DNA of 36,417 bases from a virus. A model generated the notes under the pieces. That model searched no databases and was not told the DNA's origin. It saw only the letters and a program-made list of their open reading frames with translations. The stretch lies in the IMG/VR virus record IMGVR_UViG_3300026518_000030, positions 1 through 36,417 of that record; one strand, 5' to 3'. How positions within the stretch are numbered: position 1 is the first letter of the stretch; each line of letters starts with the position of its first letter. The translations under genes and the position numbers were made by a program. This document shows, in pieces, positions 5,208-12,787 of the stretch.

Positions 5208-5411
5208 ATGAGCAACGTAGTTTACTTGGAAGATTACATTGATAATGGTAATCATGAAGTTGAGCTGGATTTTAACTGTAGGCCAGTATATGTGAAGAAC
5301 TACTATGACATGACAAAACGCCTAGTAATTAGTGAGATGGATTTATTAGCTGGTGGTGTGGGATTTATTAAACACATGTTTCCAGATGCGGAGGTTGAAA
5401 TTGAATATTAG
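5208..5411 (+). CDS. Hypothetical protein, 67 residues
   Basis: Acidic protein starting MSNVVYLEDYIDNGNHEV, probably a small alpha/beta fold. GGGAG of the previous gene's end serves as ribosome site; the ATG directly follows the preceding TAG. The next gene starts inside its last codons. No family is recognised. Confidence 0.6.
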   Translation: MSNVVYLEDYIDNGNHEVELDFNCRPVYVKNYYDMTKRLVISEMDLLAGGVGFIKHMFPDAEVEIEY

Positions 5412-5583
5412 TAAATTAACATATGAGCAAAACAGTCTTTTAAGGGGTCGTATATTTATAAAGAGCCTTAGAGGTACTTTTAAGAAAAGGGCTAGAATGT
5501 GGGCGCTTTATCGTAGATTAGAGAAGCTTGTGACAAGCGGATATTATCCAAACACAGTATATGGAGTTAGTAAATGGACTTAA
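5401..5583 (+). CDS. Small basic hypothetical protein, TTG start
   Basis: 60 residues starting at TTG 5401, chosen because GGAGG (5390-5394) stands six bases upstream; an ATG at 5386 in the same frame has no ribosome site. Very basic (RGTFKKRARMWALYRRLEKL), so nucleic-acid binding is possible. It overlaps the previous gene by 11 bases and the Rad52-like gene by 10. Family unknown. Confidence 0.55.
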   Translation: MNISKLTYEQNSLLRGRIFIKSLRGTFKKRARMWALYRRLEKLVTSGYYPNTVYGVSKWT

Positions 5584-6167
5584 CACTCTTGAAAAAATCA
5601 TTTCATTATAGGGATATTGACTGGAGGATAGGGCGCGTAACGGATGAGATAAAGGGCATAGCGTCAGTGCTTGCCTACATTGATGTTCGGGCGCTGTATC
5701 AGAAGTTTGATGACGCTTGTGGCGTTAATGGGTGGCAGATAACCTACCCGCATGTAGGGCAAAAGACTTGCTGTGAAATATCTGTTTTAATAGGCGATAG
5801 GTGGGTAACTAAATCTAATGGCGCTGGAGATACGGCGGTTGAGGGTGATAAGGGCGCTTTTTCAGATGCAGCAAAGAGGGCTGGCGTTCCTTGGGGTGTT
5901 GGCCGCTATTTGTACGATATGCCAGATATTAAGGTTAGTGTAAAAAAGGTTGGTAGAAATTATTACATAGAAAAAGAGGAGTACCCAAAGCTTAATAAAC
6001 TGGCAACCATGATGGGTAAGCTAAACGACCTAGAAACCATCCAGCAATTTAATGATATTGTTCCAGAGCTAAAAGAGTACAAGGAAACACTTGACTGGAA
6101 CACAAAGTATCAATTTGAGCAGTACGGCGCTAAAGTAAAGGAGTTGTTAGGTGGAAAACTTATTTAA
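5574..6167 (+). CDS. Rad52/22-family single-strand annealing protein
   Basis: 197 residues. Phage Rad52-like proteins form rings on single-stranded DNA and anneal complementary strands. The family core is visible: SVLAYIDVRALYQKFDDACGVNGWQITY, then ISVLIGDRWVTKSNGAGDTAVEGDKGAFSDAAKRAGVPWGVGRYLY (about residues 33-120), with the diagnostic KGAFSDAxKRA and GxGRYLY motifs. The C-terminal 60 residues are a variable helical tail. It is followed by a Gp157-like protein and SSB, a typical phage recombination cassette. Its end overlaps the next gene by 17 bases. Confidence 0.88.
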   Translation: MDLTLLKKSFHYRDIDWRIGRVTDEIKGIASVLAYIDVRALYQKFDDACGVNGWQITYPHVGQKTCCEISVLIGDRWVTKSNGAGDTAVEGDKGAFSDAAKRAGVPWGVGRYLYDMPDIKVSVKKVGRNYYIEKEEYPKLNKLATMMGKLNDLETIQQFNDIVPELKEYKETLDWNTKYQFEQYGAKVKELLGGKLI

Positions 6168-6522
6168 CGAAATATCGGAACTTGATACGACAATTGATGA
6201 TTTAAAGGCTACAAAGAAAAATATAGAAAACAGTATTAAGGCAGCAGAAAAGCGTAGGCAGTTGTTAGCTGAAAAGGCTGTTAATGAAATGCAAGAGAAC
6301 GGTGTTCTGAACACAGATGAGTGCGGGTATAGGTGGGGTGTCAGGCATAATCCACCAAAGCCGATAATTGTTGATGATAGCAAAATTCCAGATAAGTTTT
6401 GGAAAGTTAAGAGAGAGGTTGATAAAAGTAAAATAAACGCCGCTTGCAAGCTTGGTGAGAGTGTAGATGGTGTTATGTTGGATAACGGTTCGATAAGTTT
6501 AACAAAAGGAGCGAAGAAATGA
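6151..6522 (+). CDS. Gp157-like phage protein
   Basis: 123 residues, GTG start with AAGGAG upstream. An N-terminal coiled coil (about residues 5-50, [26 protein letters not shown]) is followed by [44 protein letters not shown], the pattern of the siphovirus Gp157 family (RxNPPxxxxxDxxxIPxxxxxxxxxxDKxxIxxxLKxGE). Members often sit beside annealing proteins and SSB, as here. The family's molecular role is poorly known; some are linked to phage resistance. Confidence 0.75.
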   Translation: MENLFNEISELDTTIDDLKATKKNIENSIKAAEKRRQLLAEKAVNEMQENGVLNTDECGYRWGVRHNPPKPIIVDDSKIPDKFWKVKREVDKSKINAACKLGESVDGVMLDNGSISLTKGAKK

Positions 6523-6992
6523 GCAGCGTTAATAAGGTAATCATAGTAGGTAATGTTGGTAATGACCCTGAAATTAGGTCAATGCAATCAGGTGATGAGG
6601 TGTGCAATCTATCAATAGCAACGTCTGATAGTTGGAAAGATAAATCAACTGGTGAGAAGAAAGAAAAAACAGAATGGCACAATGTTGTTGTATATGGAGG
6701 TTTAATCAATGTGATTAGAAACCACGTAACAAAAGGCTCTAAACTGTATATCGAGGGTGAGCTTCAAACCCGTAAATGGCAGGATAAAAACGGCAACGAT
6801 AGATACACAACCGAAGTTGTATTGCGTGGTTTTAATTCAAACATAGTTATATTGAGCTTTGCAGATAGGCCAAAAGACAATCGATATGATGAGGTAAAGC
6901 AAGCTGTAGAGAATACGCAAACATACGGCGGCGGTGGTGATTTTGACTCAGAAATCCCTTTTACTCGACACCTTGATTTTGTAGGAGGTTAA
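6519..6992 (+). CDS. ssb: Single-stranded DNA-binding protein
   Basis: 157 residues. The OB-fold (residues 1-110) is clear: [17 protein letters not shown], then [12 protein letters not shown] and [29 protein letters not shown]. It coats single-stranded DNA during recombination and replication. Unusually, the acidic partner-binding tip DSEIPF (residues 143-148) is not terminal: nine more residues, TRHLDFVGG, follow before the stop. In bacterial SSB the tip ends in Phe with a free carboxylate. It overlaps the Gp157-like gene by four bases. Confidence 0.92.
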   Translation: MSSVNKVIIVGNVGNDPEIRSMQSGDEVCNLSIATSDSWKDKSTGEKKEKTEWHNVVVYGGLINVIRNHVTKGSKLYIEGELQTRKWQDKNGNDRYTTEVVLRGFNSNIVILSFADRPKDNRYDEVKQAVENTQTYGGGGDFDSEIPFTRHLDFVGG

Positions 6993-6993
6993 G

Positions 6994-7179
6994 GTGAACT
7001 GGTTAATAAAACTACTCGGTGGATATACAAGAGATGAGTATAGAAAACTAGAAAATGATTCTATTAATGCTCTATGTTTTTGGGTTCAAAAAGTTGAGGA
7101 ACTAGAAAAACAACTAAATAAACATAAGCGCACCTATCACAGAGATAGTGCTGGACGATTTGCAAAGAAGGATACATAA
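6994..7179 (+). CDS. Small basic hypothetical protein with GRF motif, GTG start
   Basis: 61 residues. The GTG at 6994 has AGGAGG five bases upstream, embedded in the end of ssb. A hydrophobic start (NWLIKLLGGY), a central helix with heptads, and a basic C-terminus RDSAGRFAKK, a tail often seen in small phage DNA-associated proteins. No function is recognised. Confidence 0.6.
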   Translation: MNWLIKLLGGYTRDEYRKLENDSINALCFWVQKVEELEKQLNKHKRTYHRDSAGRFAKKDT

Positions 7180-7575
7180 ATGAAAATTAAAGAATTCAAA
7201 GCGTGGTTTGAGGGGTACAGTGAAAATATACCTGATTCACCAAATGCTGAACAATGGGAAAGAATTAAGGACGTTGTAAGTAATTTAGAGGAATTTGTAA
7301 CTCAAAATCAAGTTGCAATAAGGGCAGGATACAGTGAGAATACAGCAAGTGAGATTGGATATGAAAACCTCACCAAACCTCAGATACAGCAACGTATACA
7401 ATCATTACTACAGGAACGCTCTGCCAAGACTGAAATAACAGCCGAGAACGTGCTTAATGATATTCTAGCTACTAGGGATGAATATGATCGAATTGGTAAT
7501 TTGAGCAATGATATGTATTGTAATATGTTACATATTATCCGTAAAAAAGTCAATTTGGAGCATGGTTCCAACTAA
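7180..7575 (+). CDS. Terminase-small-subunit-like paralogue with a different N-terminus
   Basis: 131 residues. Residues 1-36 (MKIKEFKAWFEGYSENI...PNAEQWERIKDVV) resemble the start of phage hypothetical proteins with an EFxxWFxGxSE motif. From about residue 43 it is homologous to the terminase small subunit at 8252: AIRAGYSENTA, GYENLTKP, LLQERSAKTEITAENVLNDI against AIRAGYSEDTA, GYENLTKP, LLNERSKRREITADYVLDVI. It therefore looks like a fusion that captured a copy of the TerS core. It is the last early gene, before a terminator, apart from the late packaging genes. Its role is unknown. Confidence 0.75.
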   Translation: MKIKEFKAWFEGYSENIPDSPNAEQWERIKDVVSNLEEFVTQNQVAIRAGYSENTASEIGYENLTKPQIQQRIQSLLQERSAKTEITAENVLNDILATRDEYDRIGNLSNDMYCNMLHIIRKKVNLEHGSN

Positions 7576-7609
7576 AGCCCCGCGATTTAACTTGCGGGGT
7601 TCTTTTTTT
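7576..7609 (+). terminator. Rho-independent terminator between early and late genes
   Basis: Stem CCCCGC (7578-7583) / GCGGGG (7594-7599) with a ten-base loop, then TTCTTTTTTT. It starts right after the stop codon of the TerS-like gene. Its right arm also holds the -35 of the next promoter. Confidence 0.9.
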
Positions 7610-7620
7610 GTAGCTATAAT
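7592..7620 (+). promoter_or_regulatory. Promoter of the late (packaging and structural) genes, overlapping the terminator
   Basis: TTGCGG (7592-7597), 17 bases, TATAAT (7615-7620). The -10 is perfect; the -35 lies in the terminator's right arm. The first late start codon is at 7642 with AAAGGAG before it. Confidence 0.7.
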
Positions 7621-7641
7621 GGCGAAAACAAAGGAGTTACT

Positions 7642-7959
7642 ATGACTGGATATATTAACTGGATGGCCTACACACAAGCCACAAAAGACGGTGTAATACC
7701 AACCGAGGGCAATACGGTTTCTGATTATGTAACTGTGGCAACTGGAAACTCAAGCGCAGTAGCACCAGAGGGTGCTCAATACGCTTCTGTGACATGTGAT
7801 GTAGCATCAATAGTGGAAGCAAACATTATTAGCACTACAAAGAACCCTGACGGTGAAGCAATATTTAATGCTAAAGAGCTTTATGTTCCTGCTGGTGTAA
7901 CAATTCAAATCCCTAATATTGTAGTAGGCAAGACAACCCTAACAATTACGGATGTATAA
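7642..7959 (+). CDS. Hypothetical protein, probable virion-associated beta-rich protein
   Basis: 105 residues, rich in Thr, Val and Ala with an acidic charge, suggesting a beta-sandwich (VTVATGNSSAV...YASVTCDVAS...IQIPNIVVGKTTLTITDV). First gene after the late promoter, with an excellent AAAGGAG ribosome site, so it is expected in quantity. A decoration or fibre-associated protein would fit, but no family is recognised. Confidence 0.65.
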   Translation: MTGYINWMAYTQATKDGVIPTEGNTVSDYVTVATGNSSAVAPEGAQYASVTCDVASIVEANIISTTKNPDGEAIFNAKELYVPAGVTIQIPNIVVGKTTLTITDV

Positions 7960-8216
7960 TGCTAGACTTTTACAAATATTTAAGACAGCAATACCCAGAT
8001 TTTGAGGTAAATTACCAGAGCGCACGTGGAAATGAGGATGTTTACACAGTAAAGAATAGTAGCGGTCATATACTATACAATGGTGTAGAAAGGCCAAAAG
8101 AAAAAGCACGGAATATGATTGATTTTTTACAGTCTGTAATGCAGAAAGCCTTTATTGATAGTGTTGACATAACAGACCATAACAAATCACCGTGGAGTAG
8201 CGTAAATGGCCTGTAA
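7959..8216 (+). CDS. Hypothetical protein, 85 residues
   Basis: Starts MLDFYKYLRQQYPDFEVNYQ and overlaps the previous stop by one base (TAATG). The N-terminal half looks like a small alpha/beta unit (DVYTVKNSSGHILYNGVERP), the C-terminal half helical. The position between the late promoter and terminase suggests a packaging-region accessory protein. No family is recognised. Confidence 0.6.
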   Translation: MLDFYKYLRQQYPDFEVNYQSARGNEDVYTVKNSSGHILYNGVERPKEKARNMIDFLQSVMQKAFIDSVDITDHNKSPWSSVNGL

Positions 8217-8250
8217 AGGAAATAAAAAAAGCGTAAAGAAGGGCAAGTAA
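8206..8250 (+). CDS. Possible 14-residue lysine-rich mini-protein
   Basis: ATG to TAA encoding MACKGNKKSVKKGK, starting inside the previous gene's end, with GGAG about nine bases upstream. It ends one base before the terminase small subunit and could couple its translation. Similar tiny basic ORFs stand before terminase genes in some phages, but at this length chance cannot be excluded. Confidence 0.3.
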   Translation: MACKGNKKSVKKGK

Positions 8251-8251
8251 T

Positions 8252-8662
8252 ATGCCCGATAAACTAACAGACAAGCAACGCGCCTTTTGTGAAGAGTACA
8301 TTATAGACCTGAATGCTACACAAGCGGCAATAAGGGCAGGTTACAGTGAAGATACTGCAAAGCAAACAGGTTATGAAAACCTTACAAAACCTTACTTGTC
8401 AGAATACATAAAAACATTATTGAACGAACGCTCCAAGCGTAGAGAGATAACAGCGGATTATGTGCTTGATGTTATCCAAGAGACTTTAGAAAACTCACGC
8501 GCTGACGATGATAGGGCAAATACTTACAAAGGCGCAGAGTTGCTTGGTAAACATTTAAAGATGTTTACAGATAAGGTTGATTTAGGCTTTGACCAGAATG
8601 CCCCTCTAACAGTTAAGGTTGAGAAGACAGTCCGCAATGCCAGAGATAACGATAAGCAATGA
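8252..8662 (+). CDS. terS: Terminase small subunit
   Basis: 136 residues with the Terminase_2 family layout: LTDKQRAFCEEYIIDLNATQAAIRAGYSEDTA (helix-turn-helix region, residues 5-38), then a helical central part and a basic-to-acidic C-terminal tail (VKVEKTVRNARDNDKQ). It recognises the packaging site and feeds DNA to the large subunit. It overlaps the large-subunit gene by 26 bases. An earlier gene (7180-7575) carries a diverged copy of its core. Confidence 0.9.
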   Translation: MPDKLTDKQRAFCEEYIIDLNATQAAIRAGYSEDTAKQTGYENLTKPYLSEYIKTLLNERSKRREITADYVLDVIQETLENSRADDDRANTYKGAELLGKHLKMFTDKVDLGFDQNAPLTVKVEKTVRNARDNDKQ

Positions 8663-9917
8663 ATGTTCTGAATGGGCATTAGCATTAGACCCTAAGTATA
8701 AATACATATTTATCAAGGGTGGAAGGATGTCAGGCAAATCACACGAGATAGCCTCTTACTTGACTGAGCGTTCAATAACAGAATTAAATTTAAAAGTTGT
8801 TTGTCTACGTGAGATACAAAAATCAATCAAGCACTCATCAAAGCAGATTATCGAGCAGAAGATAAAAGATGGTGGTTTGGCGCAGTATTACAAATCAGTT
8901 GATAGTGAGATTAGAAAACTACACCCAAAGGATGACGGGCTTTTTCTGTTCCAAGGCATGAATGACCTTACAGCGGATAACGTGAAGTCACTGGAGGGTT
9001 TTAAAGTATCTTGGTTTGAGGAAGCCCAGAATATAAGCAGGAAGTCTCTAAAGACGCTCAAGCCTACTATTATGCGTATTGATGGCGCTCAAATGATATT
9101 CACATGGAACCCAAAATTCCCTGACGACCCGATTGAAGAGTTTTGTAATGAAATGCGCGGGGAAGATGATGTTCTAGTTATTCATGTTAATTATGACGAG
9201 AACGCTTTTTTAGGCGAAGGTATTATAAACGAAATCGAAAGAGACAAGAGAAAGTTTCCAGACGACTTTGAGCATATCTATTTAGGGCAATATGACACAT
9301 CTTTTCATGGTCATTACTATGCAAAGCTATTAGATGAAGCGGCAGCGGATGGGCGAATATCGAAAGTCCAACGTAAAACTGGTGTTGATATTATTACAGC
9401 ATGGGACTTGGGGCGTGCTGATAGTACCTGTATATGGGTAGCGCAGGTTATAGGCAAGGAGGTTCGTATTATAGACTATATAGGCGAGAGCTTCAAGGAT
9501 TTGGATTATTTCGCAGACTGGATAAAGCAGAACAACTATAACGGCCTTATAGGTTTGCCACATGATGCAGCACATAAGAGACTAGGAATGAAAGGCTCTA
9601 TTGAAGACCAATTAAAGCAAATGGGGTTAACTAATACGCGGGTATTACCTGCTTATTCAGTAGACGCTGGCAGACGACTAGCTAAAACGTTAATCAAGGA
9701 GGCTTGGTTTGATAAGGAGAAGACAAAGGACGGTATAACAGCGCTAAGGCATGAGCGCGCTGAGAAGGATGAAAAGACAGGAAAGTGGAAAGAAATCCAC
9801 GAGCAGGACGGAGCAGCGGCCTTTAGATACCTAGCGCACTATCTTGATAAGAAAGCGCCAGCCCAAAGGAGTGTTTCATTCAGGATAGAACCACAAGGCT
9901 CTTATATGGGGCTTTGA
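8637..9917 (+). CDS. terL: Terminase large subunit (ATPase and nuclease)
   Basis: 426 residues from the ATG at 8637; a TTG at 8619 would add six residues but has no proper ribosome site. Walker A is GGRMSGKS (residues 28-35) and Walker B VSWFEEA (124-130). The C-terminal RNase H-like nuclease is marked by ITAWDLGRAD (D257), RIID (D280) and GLPHDAAH (D310). It packages DNA into the procapsid. Terminase_3/PBSX-like arrangement. The stop codon overlaps the -35 of the next candidate promoter. Confidence 0.93.
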   Translation: MPEITISNECSEWALALDPKYKYIFIKGGRMSGKSHEIASYLTERSITELNLKVVCLREIQKSIKHSSKQIIEQKIKDGGLAQYYKSVDSEIRKLHPKDDGLFLFQGMNDLTADNVKSLEGFKVSWFEEAQNISRKSLKTLKPTIMRIDGAQMIFTWNPKFPDDPIEEFCNEMRGEDDVLVIHVNYDENAFLGEGIINEIERDKRKFPDDFEHIYLGQYDTSFHGHYYAKLLDEAAADGRISKVQRKTGVDIITAWDLGRADSTCIWVAQVIGKEVRIIDYIGESFKDLDYFADWIKQNNYNGLIGLPHDAAHKRLGMKGSIEDQLKQMGLTNTRVLPAYSVDAGRRLAKTLIKEAWFDKEKTKDGITALRHERAEKDEKTGKWKEIHEQDGAAAFRYLAHYLDKKAPAQRSVSFRIEPQGSYMGL

Positions 9918-10004
9918 CAATATATAATAGATGTGTAATAATATTCGCGATTAGCCATTTATACCTTCGGGAAGCTCGGCAATCCAAAACATTAAAGGAA
10001 TGTG
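9914..10004 (+). promoter_or_regulatory. Candidate promoter and structured leader of the portal gene
   Basis: TTGACA (9914-9919), 17 bases, AATAAT (9937-9942); the -35 contains the terL stop codon. Downstream, GATT-A-GCC (9949-9956) pairs with GGCAATC (9978-9984), enclosing CC-TTCG-GG, a stable UUCG tetraloop hairpin. AAAGGA precedes the portal start. It may boost portal and coat expression separately from terminase. Confidence 0.5.
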
Positions 10005-11930
10005 ATGGACGTATTAGAGCGGGCTAAAACCAACTTCAAGAAAGACAAGGATTCATGGTCTTCAATTTATAAGAAGGCTAAAGAAGACCTGCACTTTATT
10101 TCAGATGACCCATGCGCCCAGTGGGATGAGCAGGATTATAATAATCGAGTACAGACAGGCCGACCAGCATTAACTATTGACCAGCTAGGCCAATTCATTC
10201 ACCAAGTCGCAAATGATATACGAATGAACACGCCTTCGATTAATGTTATTCCTGCAAATAGCGAAAGCTCGGAACAAGTCGCAGAAGTCTGCAAGGGTTT
10301 AATTAGAGAGATTGAATATTATTCTAATGCCGATGATGTTTACGACACTGCATCTTTGAACTCTATCCGCTGTGGTATTGGATTCATAAGAGTTGATTTT
10401 GAATATGAAGAAGAGGGATTTGAGCAGCGTTTATGCATCAAGCGCGTGGTAAATCCGTTGGCGTGTTGGATTGATAGCGGTTCTATAGAGTGTGATGGGC
10501 GTGACGCTAAGCGCGGTTACGTGATAGATAAATATTCCATCTCAGAGTTTAAATCCAAGTGGCCTGATAAGGCGACAGTATGTTTTGAGCATTCTGATGT
10601 ATCGTATAGTGATGATGAAGATGAAATATCAGTATGTGAGTATTTCGAAATTGAAGAAGAAGTCGAGACAATCACAAGCGAAGATGGCACGGTAAGCCGT
10701 GATATAACGAAAAAAACTGTCAAGCGTTATATTATGTCTGGTGCTGATATTCTTGAGGAAGGAACGTTTCCTTCAAAATACATCCCGTTAATCCCAGTAT
10801 ATGGTGAGGAGGCGTGGATTGATGGTAAGCGTCAGCTTTATTCGCTTATTCGCAAGTCTAAATCTGCACAGCAAATGTTCAATTACTGGAAGTCGTTAGA
10901 GACAGAGCTTCTTATGAAAGCACCGCAAGCACCAGTAATGGCAGCAGAGGGGCAAGTGGAAGATTACGCGGATGATTGGAAAAACCCGTCTAAATCTATG
11001 GTGCTCCGTTACAAGACGACAGACGCGCAAGGAAACCCAGTAGCACCACCGCAAAGACTTGAGCCGCCGACTGTGCCTATTGGCATTGTTAATGCAGCCC
11101 AAGGAACTAAAGATGATATTAAGGCTACGATGGGTATTTACAGCTCTGGCCTAGGTGAGCGTTCAAATGAAACTTCAGGGATTGCTATTCAGCGTAGGCA
11201 ACAAGAAGGTGATGTTGCAACATTCCACTTCCAAGATAACCTTATACGCTCAATTACACAGTTAGGCCGCATATTAGTAAGTGCTATTCCAGAGGTTTAT
11301 ACTGGCGGGCGTATTCTTCGCATTTTAGGTATGGAAGATGAGCCTGTGAATATTGGTGTTAATGGTGCATTGGCTATCGAGCAGCCACAGACTATTGACC
11401 TGTCACAAGGCCGTTATGATGTGCGTGTAAAAACAGGCGGCTCATATACCACACGTAGACAGGAAGCAGCGGATTTTCTGTCTAATCTAATCAATGTTAG
11501 TCCTGAAATGATGCAGATTATGGGTGATTTATTATTTGAGAATTTAGACTTCTCAGGGGCTAATGTAATGGCTGAGAGAATGAAAAAGGTTGTAGACCCT
11601 AAATTCTTAGAAGAAGGGCAAGACCCTCAAGTAGCACAACTTACTGCACAATTACAAGAAATGGCGGCTATTATTGAGGGCTTGCAGGCTCAATTACAGT
11701 CTAAGCAGGAAGAGTTAGCTATCAAGGCGCAGGGTGAGCAAAACGATGCAGAAGAGGCTAGGGTAAAGGCTGAATTGCAGGTTTTAGAGCTTCGTTTAAA
11801 GCAAGAACAGCAGAAATTTGATAGTGCAATTAAGTCTCAGGAATTGCAGCTTAAAGAGCGTGAGCTAGCGCTGAAAGAAGCTGAATTGCAGATAGAAGCA
11901 ATACAGGGGAGAAGTGTAGTTGTCACGTAA
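10005..11930 (+). CDS. Portal protein, P22-like
   Basis: 641 residues; ATG at 10005 (a GTG three bases earlier is in frame). The N-terminal half has the P22-portal pattern (FISDDPCAQWDEQDYNNRVQTGRPALTIDQLGQFIHQVANDIRMNTPSINVIP), and the middle holds GERSNETSGIAIQRRQQEGDVATFHFQDNL. It forms the ring at one vertex through which DNA enters and leaves. The last 80 residues are a Gln/Glu/Lys-rich coiled coil, like the barrel helices of P22 gp1. It is followed by scaffold and coat, as in P22. Confidence 0.93.
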   Translation: MDVLERAKTNFKKDKDSWSSIYKKAKEDLHFISDDPCAQWDEQDYNNRVQTGRPALTIDQLGQFIHQVANDIRMNTPSINVIPANSESSEQVAEVCKGLIREIEYYSNADDVYDTASLNSIRCGIGFIRVDFEYEEEGFEQRLCIKRVVNPLACWIDSGSIECDGRDAKRGYVIDKYSISEFKSKWPDKATVCFEHSDVSYSDDEDEISVCEYFEIEEEVETITSEDGTVSRDITKKTVKRYIMSGADILEEGTFPSKYIPLIPVYGEEAWIDGKRQLYSLIRKSKSAQQMFNYWKSLETELLMKAPQAPVMAAEGQVEDYADDWKNPSKSMVLRYKTTDAQGNPVAPPQRLEPPTVPIGIVNAAQGTKDDIKATMGIYSSGLGERSNETSGIAIQRRQQEGDVATFHFQDNLIRSITQLGRILVSAIPEVYTGGRILRILGMEDEPVNIGVNGALAIEQPQTIDLSQGRYDVRVKTGGSYTTRRQEAADFLSNLINVSPEMMQIMGDLLFENLDFSGANVMAERMKKVVDPKFLEEGQDPQVAQLTAQLQEMAAIIEGLQAQLQSKQEELAIKAQGEQNDAEEARVKAELQVLELRLKQEQQKFDSAIKSQELQLKERELALKEAELQIEAIQGRSVVVT

Positions 11931-11993
11931 TTTTATCCCAACACTAAGATTTTCATTAAACGAGTATCAACGGACATAACAAAAGGAGAAAAT

Positions 11994-12773
11994 ATGTCAC
12001 TAGAAACCGAAGCAACCCCAGTCGCAGACAATGCAGACATCGAAATTGCAAGTGCAGAAGTAGAGAATGCAGCGGAAACACAACCAGATGAGCAGCCTAC
12101 AGAGGAAGCCTCGCAAGATAAATCCAAAGAGGAAGTTGACGTACCTTTTCCGAAAAAGGCGAAAAACGCCATATCGTACCGTGATAAGCAGATAGCTAAA
12201 GCTCGAGCACAGTATCGTGAGTTGGAAGCTAAATATAATGAATTAATGGCGCAGCAGCAGCCAGCGAATGAGGATAGTAGCCCTCGTGAAGAAAACTATG
12301 AATCATATTCTGATTATTTGGAAGCAAAGGTTCTTCACAAAATTAAATCAGAGCAGGCGCAACAACAGCAGCCTAAAGAAGATACAGCAAAAGCGCAGTA
12401 TAACGCACAAAGAGAACAAGAAATCTCAGTAAAGGCACAAGAATACATGAAGTCTATCCCTGATTATGCGGAAGTCTTCCAAGAAAACGCCGATATTATA
12501 GATTATCTACCCGCAGAAATTCAGCAGGTTTTCTATGATGCAGATGATGCAGCTCTAGCATTTTACAATCTGGCAAAGTCAGGTGAGCTTGTAAATCTAG
12601 CGGAAATGTCACCAACATTGGCGGCTATGAAAATCGCGCAGGCACAAGTTCCAGTACAAAGGCCAGTGTTGCCAAAGCATCAACCGATGCAAGGCGCAAA
12701 AGGCACAGGGAGAAGCGGCAAGTCTCTTGTTGATATGACCCCTGATGAAATCGCAAAAAAATACAAGCTATAA
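11994..12773 (+). CDS. Scaffolding protein
   Basis: 259 residues. An acidic, disordered N-terminus (rich in Glu, Ala and Thr, residues 1-50), then charged helices and Gln-rich coiled coils (YRDKQIAKARAQYRELEAKYNELMAQQQ), and a basic C-terminal end (LVDMTPDEIAKKYKL). Composition, size and position between portal and coat fit the P22-type scaffold that guides procapsid assembly and then exits. Strong AAAGGAG ribosome site. Sequence conservation in this class is low, so the call rests on context. Confidence 0.8.
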   Translation: MSLETEATPVADNADIEIASAEVENAAETQPDEQPTEEASQDKSKEEVDVPFPKKAKNAISYRDKQIAKARAQYRELEAKYNELMAQQQPANEDSSPREENYESYSDYLEAKVLHKIKSEQAQQQQPKEDTAKAQYNAQREQEISVKAQEYMKSIPDYAEVFQENADIIDYLPAEIQQVFYDADDAALAFYNLAKSGELVNLAEMSPTLAAMKIAQAQVPVQRPVLPKHQPMQGAKGTGRSGKSLVDMTPDEIAKKYKL

Positions 12774-12787
12774 AGGAGAAATAAACT

